Assembly (NCBI GenBank): GCA_017553665.1
Contig: JAFZKM010000261.1
Location: 1 to 7,811 of the forward strand
Length of the DNA stretch: 7,811 nucleotides
Direction: 5' to 3'
Source of the DNA: Lachnospiraceae bacterium
GTDB taxonomy: Bacteria; Bacillota_A; Clostridia; Lachnospirales; Lachnospiraceae
In this document: positions 1-7,000 of the stretch, piece by piece
How the letters are laid out: every line of letters starts with the position of its first letter
How positions within the stretch are numbered: position 1 is the first letter of the stretch
Notes under the pieces: generated by a model
What the model was told of the DNA's origin: nothing
What the model saw: the letters and a program-made list of their open reading frames with translations, nothing else
Databases searched by the model: none
Made by a program: the position numbers and the translations under genes

Positions 1-495
1 GAATATAAATTAGCGCTCGGCGAGAATGACTGGCTGATAGCGCTTCACATCCCGGGAGGCGAGGGGTACACGCCCGAAAGGATGCACAGCTCGATGGTGA
101 TGGCGCTTGAGTTCTTCAAAAAGTACTATCCCGAGCTCGATATGAAGGGCTTCTGGAGTTCGAGCTGGCTGTATGACGAGAGATTGAGAATGATCCTCGG
201 CGACGGAAGGAACATTACGAATGTCCAGAACCTGATGTACCGTTACAGCGACGGCGAAGACGGCTCGATGCTGTACGTTCACCTGTTTAAAGACATGAAG
301 AATTCACTTGAGGATTACGAGTGCGATTCGACACTGCAGAAGGAAGCAAAGAGATACCTGCTCGCGGGGAAACGCTTCTGCACGACAGGCATGATGATCC
401 TGAGCGAGGAAGCATATTCGGGAAGGACTTACTTCTCGGAGGAAGATAAGGATAACTGGAACCGGCTTGTTGAGACTTGGAGGTTAAAAGCGTGA
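1..495 (+). CDS. Acyltransferase-like protein, GNAT-like C-terminal domain (partial, 5' end missing)
   Basis: The reading frame is open from the first base, so 164 C-terminal residues are seen and the start lies upstream. The fragment reads as the C-terminal half of the two-part 'acyltransferase domain' proteins of Firmicutes (NAT_N plus GNAT-like C-terminal domain). Visible support is the strand ending in HIPGG (visible residues 16-20), followed by TPE and a helix with paired aromatics (FFKKYYPE, 38-45). A FWSSSWLYD strand-turn (51-59) and a NITNVQNLMYRY segment follow. No signal peptide or membrane segment is visible, so a cytoplasmic location is likely. The substrate is unknown; acylation of an imported sugar is only a guess from context. 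Its stop codon overlaps the start of the LplB-type permease by four bases, indicating translational coupling. The internal ATG at 82 is not a credible start, because conserved residues precede it. Family assignment is moderately confident and function is not. Confidence 0.72.
   Translation, partial: EYKLALGENDWLIALHIPGGEGYTPERMHSSMVMALEFFKKYYPELDMKGFWSSSWLYDERLRMILGDGRNITNVQNLMYRYSDGEDGSMLYVHLFKDMKNSLEDYECDSTLQKEAKRYLLAGKRFCTTGMMILSEEAYSGRTYFSEEDKDNWNRLVETWRLKA
479..495 (+). promoter_or_regulatory. Ribosome binding site and GTGA stop/start overlap fixing the permease start
   Basis: GGAGG at 479-483 lies 8 bases before a GTG at 492-494, and that GTG overlaps the TGA stop of the preceding gene (493-495). 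This favours GTG 492 over the more upstream in-frame TTG at 477, which would lie before the Shine-Dalgarno sequence and has no good one of its own. The arrangement suggests that ribosomes finishing the acyltransferase-like gene re-initiate on the permease. Confidence 0.8.
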
Positions 496-1418
496 AAGAG
501 TTTAAGAAAAATCATCAGTTATATTTCATGTGTATACCCGCGCTGCTGTTCCTGATCGCGTTTGCTTATATCCCGATGGGCGGTATCTGGATGGCCTTCA
601 CGGATTACAAACTTCTGGACGGTGTGTTCGGAAGCAAGTTCGTCGGACTCCGCTGGTTCAAGGCTTTCTTCGGAATTACGACAAACGGCGGCGCGAAGTT
701 CAACGGAATGGGACTTCGAAGCGTATACAACACTCTGTATATCAACTTCTTCGGCCTGATCTTCGGTACCGCGGTTCCGATCACCATCGCGATCTGCTTC
801 AACGAGCTGAAGGGCAAGGTATTCAAGAAAGTAACACAGTCCGCGATGTTCTTCCCTTACTTCCTTTCATGGGTTGTAGTAGGAGCCATCATTTACGCTT
901 TCTTCTCGAACAGTTCAGGTATCATCAACCGTGTTATCACACAGTTCGGCGGAGAAAGGATCCGCTGGTACGCGGAGCCCAAGTACTGGAAAGCGATCAT
1001 CATTACGGCTGACGTCTGGAAATGGTGCGGATATAACTCGATCATCTACATGGCGGCGATGAGCAACTTCGATCCGTCGCTGTATGAGGCCGCGACGGTC
1101 GACGGAGCGAACAGATTCCAGTGTATTTGGAACATCACGCTTCCTCTGTTAAAGCCTACGGTCATCGTCCTCTGCCTGATGAGCATCGGCCGTATCTTCT
1201 ACGGTGACTTCGGTATGATCTACGGTATCGTAGGAAACAACTCACTGCTGTACGATGAGGTAGCCGTTATCGATACCTACGTATATTCGGCGATGAAATC
1301 GCTGGGATTCTCGTATACGACCGCGATAGGCCTGATGCAGTCCGTGCTCGGACTGATACTCGTGACCTTGTCCAATCATTTCGCGAAGAAAGTAAATGAA
1401 GGGGAGGGCCTGTTCTGA
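492..1418 (+). CDS. LplB-type carbohydrate ABC transporter permease
   Basis: This is a 308-residue inner component of a CUT1-type sugar importer, of the LplB-like polysaccharide permease family. Six hydrophobic segments are visible, the first covering about residues 10-35 with the family-typical FAYIPMGGIW turn. The cytoplasmic EAA loop (about 198-219) carries YEAATVDGAN, then Q210, and ends in ITLPLL, which is the signature that docks on the ATPase. It would form the channel as a heterodimer with the next gene product and accept sugar from the lipoprotein encoded third. The start is the GTG at 492, chosen from the GGAGG eight bases upstream. Its stop overlaps the next ATG by one base (TGATG). 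Length is normal for the family and no key motif is missing. The transported sugar cannot be read from the permease; oligosaccharides are usual for this family. Confidence 0.93.
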   Translation: MKEFKKNHQLYFMCIPALLFLIAFAYIPMGGIWMAFTDYKLLDGVFGSKFVGLRWFKAFFGITTNGGAKFNGMGLRSVYNTLYINFFGLIFGTAVPITIAICFNELKGKVFKKVTQSAMFFPYFLSWVVVGAIIYAFFSNSSGIINRVITQFGGERIRWYAEPKYWKAIIITADVWKWCGYNSIIYMAAMSNFDPSLYEAATVDGANRFQCIWNITLPLLKPTVIVLCLMSIGRIFYGDFGMIYGIVGNNSLLYDEVAVIDTYVYSAMKSLGFSYTTAIGLMQSVLGLILVTLSNHFAKKVNEGEGLF

Positions 1419-2338
1419 TGAGTGGAAATAATAATCATGTTCACAATAGGATACATAAATCGGCAGGCGATGTAGCCGTAAAGGTATTCGCGATTGTTTT
1501 CATCGGAATTATCGCAATTGCCTGTCTCTATCCTCTGGTAATGGTTCTTTCGGTTTCACTTTCGGATAACGCGGTGGTTACAAAAGCCGGTTATTCGGTA
1601 ATACCGCAGGCCTTTACACTTGATACTTACAGATACCTTTTCACCAGAAGCGGAGAGAGGATCGCGAGAGCATATATCCTCACGATCGCGATCACAGTGA
1701 TCGGAACGTTAGGAGCGATGATCATCACCAGCATGATCTCGTTCGCGCTGTCGATCAATTCGCTGAAGTTCAGAAACCTGATCTCGTTCATCTGCAAGTT
1801 TACGATCATTTTCTCTGCGGGACTTATCCCCTGGTTTATTGTCTGCAACAACTATTACCATCTGAGAGACACATATCTCGCTCTGGTTCTGCCTTCGATG
1901 TTCAGCGTTTGGAGCATGTTCCTTCTGAGGACATACTTCGATTCGGTTCCGATCTCACTTTATGAATCGGCAAAGCTCGACGGCGCGAGCTGGTATCAGA
2001 TATGGTGGAAGATCTCTCTGCCGCTCAACAAGACGGCGATGCTTACGGTCGGATTGATCTACGCGCTGGGCTACTGGAACGAATGGTGGAACGCGCTGAT
2101 GTTCATTGACGATAAAAACAAATATCCTCTGCAGTATTTCCTTTACAACGTTATGGCTAACGTAAAGGCGATAAGCAGCGGTAAGGTTCCCGCGGGAGCA
2201 GCCGCTAACATCAAGCTTCCTTCGGAAACCATGAAGATGGCCGTTACGATCATCACGATCGGACCTATCATCTTCCTTTATCCCTTCATCCAGAAGTACT
2301 TTGTTAACGGTATCATGACCGGCGCGGTGAAGGAATGA
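1418..2338 (+). CDS. LplC/YtcP-type carbohydrate ABC transporter permease
   Basis: This 306-residue protein is the second permease of the same importer. After a short cytoplasmic tail rich in Asn and His, six membrane segments are visible, the first at about residues 20-45. The EAA loop is at about 182-203 (YESAKLDGAS, Q194, then ISLPL). The YWNEWWNALMFI segment and the C-terminal FVNGIMTGAVKE ending are typical of the LplC/YtcP branch of MalG-like permeases. GGAGG at 1403-1407 lies 10 bases before the ATG, which overlaps the preceding stop by one base, so synthesis of the two subunits is likely coupled at equal ratio. All eight arginines use AGA or AGG, in contrast to the CGT-rich binding-protein gene downstream. 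Family assignment is secure; substrate is not determined. Confidence 0.93.
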   Translation: MSGNNNHVHNRIHKSAGDVAVKVFAIVFIGIIAIACLYPLVMVLSVSLSDNAVVTKAGYSVIPQAFTLDTYRYLFTRSGERIARAYILTIAITVIGTLGAMIITSMISFALSINSLKFRNLISFICKFTIIFSAGLIPWFIVCNNYYHLRDTYLALVLPSMFSVWSMFLLRTYFDSVPISLYESAKLDGASWYQIWWKISLPLNKTAMLTVGLIYALGYWNEWWNALMFIDDKNKYPLQYFLYNVMANVKAISSGKVPAGAAANIKLPSETMKMAVTIITIGPIIFLYPFIQKYFVNGIMTGAVKE

Positions 2339-2351
2339 GCAACTTTCAGGC

Positions 2352-2378
2352 TTCAGACGGAAAAATCATCCGTTTGAG
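2352..2378 (+). promoter_or_regulatory. Intercistronic stem-loop upstream of the binding-protein gene
   Basis: Bases 2352-2361 can pair with 2369-2378 to give a 10-bp stem (two G-U pairs: 2352/2378 and 2356/2374) around a 7-base A-rich loop. It lies in the 80-base gap between the second permease and the solute-binding protein. The bases after it are not a clean T-run, so it is not a convincing terminator. It could protect a processed 5' end or partly attenuate the message, helping to give the binding protein a level different from the permeases. The pairing is seen in the sequence; the function is inferred. Confidence 0.45.
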
Positions 2379-2399
2379 TATATTTTCACAAGGACCTAT

Positions 2400-2421
2400 A
2401 AGGAGGGGTATGAAAATTATG
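2400..2421 (+). promoter_or_regulatory. Ribosome binding site with two candidate ATG starts for the binding lipoprotein
   Basis: AAGGAGG occupies 2400-2406 and two in-frame ATGs follow, at 2410 (3 bases after the core) and 2419 (12 bases after). Neither spacing is ideal. The second gives a classic MKKRF signal-peptide start, while the first adds only MKI. A third in-frame ATG at 2335 overlaps the upstream stop but would put 28 extra mostly polar residues before the signal peptide and leave this strong site unused. Confidence 0.65.
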
Positions 2422-3987
2422 AAAAAAAGATTTTTGGCACTGATGTTAGCTGCAGTGATGGTACTGTCAGCATTCACCGGCTGTAAGAAGACCGAAGATC
2501 CCGCAAACGGCGGCAATACCGGCTCACAGCCCACCAGCTCCGCTTCGTCAAACAACGGCGGCAGCACAAACACCGGCGACAACGGCGGCTCGACAAACAG
2601 CGGCGAGGTTTCGGAAGTTATCATCCTTTATCCCGGCGAAGAGACCGACGCGATGACCAACTTCATCAACAATCAGTTAAATCCCCGTCTCGCGGACGAG
2701 GTAGGCATCAAGGTTAAGATGATCTACAAGGGCTGGGATGTTTACTGGGATCAGAAGGCAGTTCTTTTGAACGCAAAAGAGCCCATCGACCTTTACTGGG
2801 ACGGACTTCCGGATCTTTCAACAATGGTTAACAACCAGCAGGCACAGCCTATCGGCAATCTCATCAAGGAGAACTGCCCCGATATGCTCAAGGTTATCCC
2901 TGAGTCTCAGCTTGCAGGCGGCGTTGTAGACGGCGTTCAGTACGGTATTCCTTCGGCTTACGCTCCTTCATCCTGCATGTTCCAGCTTGTTTGCGTACGT
3001 CAGGACATCCTTGAGGGTGTTGGCATGAGCGACATCAAGACAGCAGACGACCTTAAGACATTTGCTCAGAAGGCAGCTGATCAGTATCCCGAGATGAACG
3101 GCCCCGCTGATATCATCTTCAAGCCCTTAACCAGAAACTTTGCTTCCGAGCAGTACACCTGGATCGCAGCAGGCGACGCGGTTGTTTACGGCGAGGATAC
3201 ACAGAAGGCATATTGCTACTTCGAGACAGACGCGTTCAAGCAGGTTGCGAAGTTCAACCAGAGCATGTACGCGGAAGGTCTCTACAGAGACGAGCTTACC
3301 ACAAACTACAACGAGCGTGACTCACGTATGCAGCAGGGTACCTACCTCTGGGTTGAGGGTTCACTCGGCAAGGAAAACGAGATCATCGCTTCCGTTCGTC
3401 AGCAGGATCCCAACGCAAAGCTTAAGAGCTTCCTGCTCAATCCCACAGCTGATAAGTACATCACCGCTTGCGGCGGCGAAGTTCTCTGCGTACCTTACAG
3501 CGCACAGAACCCTGCAGGCGCTATGAAGTTCCTCAACTGGCTGTACAAGAGCCAGGAGAACTATCTGTTCTGCCTCTATGGACCTGAAGGCGAGAACTAC
3601 ACCGTTCAGGACGGCCGTATCGTTCTTAACGATCCCGGATTTGAAGGCTACTTCTATGAGTGGATGTTCCGTAACGCTAACTACACCATGTTCACTTCGG
3701 ACGTTACCGATGATTTCATCAATAGGTATGAGAACTGGGATTCTAACGCTAAGACCAGTGATGTAATCGCGTTCCACTTCAACAATGAGAACGTTCGTGA
3801 GATCGAAACAGCCATCACCGAAGTTGTTAACCAGAGATTCACTCCCATCGAGTGCGGTTTCGTTGATTTCGATTCCAACTATGACGCAGCGGTTCAGGAA
3901 CTCAAGGATGCCGGCATCGACCAGTATGTAGCTGAGGTTCAGAAGCAGCTCGACGAGTTCTTCAAGGTTAACGGTCATAACCACTAA
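2419..3987 (+). CDS. LplA-type extracellular solute-binding lipoprotein (family 1, DUF3502-like C-terminus)
   Basis: This protein of 522 residues is the substrate-capture component of the importer. Residues 1-21 form a lipoprotein signal peptide (KKR, hydrophobic core, then FTGC) with Cys22 as the lipidated residue, so the mature protein is tethered to the outer face of the membrane. A flexible Gly/Ser/Asn/Thr-rich tether (about 26-65) contains two copies of a nine-residue repeat. The binding body follows from about residue 67, with many Trp and Tyr residues (for example WDVYWD and DLYWDGLPDL) suited to stacking on sugars. The C-terminal region (about 435-522, with FHFNNENVREIE and DAGIDQYVAEVQKQLDEFF) matches the DUF3502 signature of LplA-like proteins. 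The start is 2419 or, less likely, 2410. Arginine codons are mostly CGT (8 of 13), unlike the permeases, consistent with high expression. The ligand is probably an oligosaccharide, but this is not proven. Confidence 0.93.
   Translation: MKKRFLALMLAAVMVLSAFTGCKKTEDPANGGNTGSQPTSSASSNNGGSTNTGDNGGSTNSGEVSEVIILYPGEETDAMTNFINNQLNPRLADEVGIKVKMIYKGWDVYWDQKAVLLNAKEPIDLYWDGLPDLSTMVNNQQAQPIGNLIKENCPDMLKVIPESQLAGGVVDGVQYGIPSAYAPSSCMFQLVCVRQDILEGVGMSDIKTADDLKTFAQKAADQYPEMNGPADIIFKPLTRNFASEQYTWIAAGDAVVYGEDTQKAYCYFETDAFKQVAKFNQSMYAEGLYRDELTTNYNERDSRMQQGTYLWVEGSLGKENEIIASVRQQDPNAKLKSFLLNPTADKYITACGGEVLCVPYSAQNPAGAMKFLNWLYKSQENYLFCLYGPEGENYTVQDGRIVLNDPGFEGYFYEWMFRNANYTMFTSDVTDDFINRYENWDSNAKTSDVIAFHFNNENVREIETAITEVVNQRFTPIECGFVDFDSNYDAAVQELKDAGIDQYVAEVQKQLDEFFKVNGHNH
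2554..2607 (+). repeat. Two tandem 27-base repeats encoding the lipoprotein tether
   Basis: Two adjacent 27-base units (2554-2580 and 2581-2607) encode NGGSTNTGD and NGGSTNSGE. They differ by a few bases, including different serine codons, so they are diverged rather than recent copies. They lie in the flexible linker just after the lipidated cysteine. A partly similar NGGNTGS occurs just upstream. Such tethers often vary in repeat number between strains. Confidence 0.75.
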
Positions 3988-3999
3988 TCAGTTTTTTAC

Positions 4000-4018
4000 C
4001 GCTGTCATTCGGACAGCG
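4000..4018 (+). promoter_or_regulatory. Perfect 7-bp stem-loop between the binding protein and the surface protein genes
   Basis: CGCTGTC (4000-4006) and GACAGCG (4012-4018) are perfect inverted repeats around the loop ATTCG. The stem ends two bases before the ribosome binding site of the next gene. The six-base T-run here (3992-3997) lies before the stem, not after it, so the structure does not fit a rho-independent terminator on either strand. It may mark a 3' processing or protection point for the binding-protein message, or modulate initiation on the next gene. Confidence 0.55.
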
Positions 4019-4034
4019 TAAGAGGGGACAGTCT

Positions 4035-7000
4035 ATGAAAAAGAGGGATATTCAGAGGCTTCTTAGGAAATGGATATCATTGATCGCGATGCTCGCGATC
4101 GTCCTTACAGCGCGGCAGCCGGGAGTGATCCCGGCCCGCGCCCAAGAAGCCGGCGATGTACAGATCACAATTGACGGAAACGGAGAGGATTGGAATTACA
4201 TCACTCCCGTTTTCAGCGGCGGCGGTATCATTACCAAGCTTTCCGCATTTACCAAGGACGGCATGCTTTACGGAAAGATGGTTCTTTCCACATCGTCCAA
4301 CTTTGATACCTGGCACATTTATTTCGATACAGACGGTGACGCCACTAACCACCTGTATTTCAACGGTGCCGATTATCTTCTTGAAACGGATATCCTTTAC
4401 AAGTATGAAGGAGATTCGGGTGAATGGGATGGCCTTATCGGTATGCCCGCTCCGGTAGATCGAGCACTCTCAAGCGACAAGAAGACGCTGGAATTCGCGT
4501 TCTCTCTTGACGATATTGGGAATCCCTCTTCCATAGGCATCCATGCAGCCACTGTTTCGAACTGGGCAGACGTAGCCGATTGTCCCATGACGGTCGGAGA
4601 GTATCTCCCTGTTCCCGCGATCGAGGAATGTGTTTCCGATGAGATCGTCGGTCTTACTCCCGCGGAGCTTGAAGCTTACATTGCTTCGAAGGAATTCGCG
4701 GGCACAAAGAATCAGTGGGGCGCGCTCATCTATGACGCGGTCAATCAGAATTCAAACCTTACCGCTTTCAAGGCGGTAACGGATCATGAGAACCTTTACA
4801 TCCATGCTTCGGCAAAGGCTCTCAGCGATAATTTCTCGGTATATATCAAGACCGATTCCGCGACCTATGAATTAAAGGCTAACGGAAATATCTTCAGGAC
4901 GCAGGACGGCAAGAGAATAGATACCGGTACAAAGATTACGAACTATTACAAGGCCGGCGACGGTTTTGAAGTTGTTATCCCTACCTCGATGCTTGAAGGC
5001 GGAGACGATGTTTATTATGTCCGCATCAAGGACGGTAAGGAATATCTTCCGGACATTGATCCGGATAACCCCGATGAGGAAGTTTTCCTCGAGGTTACGG
5101 CTCCTCTTACGGAAGCTGCTCCGGTCATCACGCTTGACGGCAACGACAGCGACTGGGCAGGTATGGAGCCCATCGGAAAGGGCGAAGGAAGCCTTGGCGA
5201 TCTTTACGCTTTCCGTGACAATGACAATCTTTATGTAATGACTTATATCAAGGGCATTACCGATCCCGAATCATCGGCTGCCTACACCACGAGTCTCTTT
5301 ATCGGCACGGACAATGACGACCGTACCGGTTTCATCCACAGCGGATACGCGACTCACAACACAGGCGACGTTCTGTTCCAGGACTGGTATTCGTACGGTC
5401 CCGACAGGAACCTTGAGATGTTCTATACAACAGACGCCGTAATATTGGAGTGGAACATGAAGAAGCAGTACGTTGAAGGCTTTGACAAGGTATTCGCGAA
5501 GACCTCCGAGCCCGGCACATATTGCGCTGAATACATTGTTCCCATCGCGACCATGCAGGAGTTCACCGAAGCTATCGGCGACGACCTCTATGTCTGCATC
5601 GACAGAAACGACGTACAGACCGATGAGGCTACCTACGAGCGCAAGACGCCCGAGGGCTTTACTCCCGCGAGAGACGCCGTAAACGGTTCCTTCGCTAAGG
5701 TTCCGAAGTACGGCATTACCTTCGACATCACGGCAGAGGACTTTGATTTCTCTGAGTGGAACGCTGTTTGCAATACCGCGAGACACATGAGCAATGTAAA
5801 TCTCGTTGCGATCAGGTCTGAAGAAAAGCTTTACACGATGATCCTCGGCAACGGAGATCTTTCTACCGTGAACACTTATTACATCAGCACGGGAGACAGC
5901 GGTTACAAGTACGACGACCGCGAAAGTGTTGATTATGTTATCGAAAAAGGTCAGCTTTACGCTGTTACCGGCGACAATACGCATGCGGCCGACGGCGTGA
6001 GCATTTACATGAACTATGAGACGGATAACGTTCTTATGCAGCTTTATCTGTCCGATATAGGAAATCCGACTCAGGTAAGGATCGCCGCGAATTCAAACAA
6101 CGGCGAGTACGTTCTTCCCGCGGAAGGCTATCTCAATGTCACAAAGACCATTGAGGAGAACCGCGAAGAAGGATTCTTCTACCCGAAGGCAGATTTCACA
6201 TTCCACAACAACCCTTACAAGGGCTGGGTCGGCTGGGCCGACACTTATGAAGGCGACGTTGACACCATCGCTTCCGAACATAACCTGATCTACGTTGACA
6301 TCAAGTGGAGTGAGCTTGAGCCTGTAAAGGGCCAGTACGCTTTTGACGCGATCGAAGAGCAGTATCAGTTCAAGAAGTGGCAGAGTCAGGGCTGCCGTAT
6401 GGTATTCCGTTTCGTTATGGATAATCCCAACATCGTGAACGGAGATCCCAATATCAAGAGAATGGACATTCCTCAGTGGCTCTATGACGAGCTTGAAGAG
6501 GAGAACGCCGAAGGCGAAGGAGCAGGTACCTGGTATCTCGGCCAGACAATAAGAGACCTTCTCGGCGGCGTAGGTTTCTCACCCAACTATAAGAGCGCGA
6601 AGCTTCTCGCTTACCACGAGGCAGCGATCAAGGCATTCGCTGAGCGATATGACGATCCTTCAATCTGCGCTTATGTGGAAGTTGGAAGTCTCGGACACTG
6701 GGCTGAGTTCCATACATGGCCTACAGGAACCGGTGAGTTCCCCGATCCCGAGCTGGCACAGAAGTACATGCAGGCATATGTTGACGCGTTCAAGAATGTC
6801 CGTGTCGGCATCAGAAAGCCTTACGCTGTAGCGGCTGAGAACAACTGGGGACTTTACAACGATATCTTCGGCGTAACCAGCGACGGCGGCACACCCACAT
6901 TCCTTGAGTGGGCTGCGTCAGGCAATACCGATATGCCCGGTTCGACACCTGAGGATGTAGCGGCAAGCGCTATGCCCGACTGGTGGAAGCTTAACTACTC

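Noticed and set aside
477..491. TTG at 477 as the start of the first permease
   Set aside because: It precedes the GGAGG at 479-483 and adds only five residues. GTG at 492 has ideal spacing and overlaps the upstream stop.
530..1012. 160-codon open frame in another + frame within the first permease
   Set aside because: The translation is Arg- and Ser-rich with no family resemblance, while the overlapping frame encodes a clear permease with membrane segments and EAA loop.
1689..1703. 15-base near-perfect palindrome CGATCAC-A-GTGATCG inside the second permease
   Set aside because: It lies deep in a membrane-segment coding region where Ile and Val codons repeat, with no nearby gene start. Chance is sufficient.
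2374..2402. Promoter-like TTGAGT (2374-2379), 17-base spacer, TATAAG (2397-2402) before the binding-protein gene
   Set aside because: A transcript would start near 2409, after the AAGGAGG ribosome binding site, so the message would lack it. The -10 match also overlaps that site, which explains its sequence.
3361..3984. 207-codon open frame on the minus strand
   Set aside because: It is antisense to the DUF3502-containing end of the binding lipoprotein and shows no domain of its own.
3988..4034. Possible rho-independent terminator after the binding-protein gene
   Set aside because: A perfect stem is present, but the T-run precedes it and the stem is followed by a purine-rich ribosome binding site. 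On the other strand the stem is followed by an A-run.
5271..5984. 237-codon open frame on the minus strand
   Set aside because: It lies wholly antisense to the well-supported surface-protein gene, has no credible ribosome binding site role or recognisable domain, and reflects codon bias of the sense strand.
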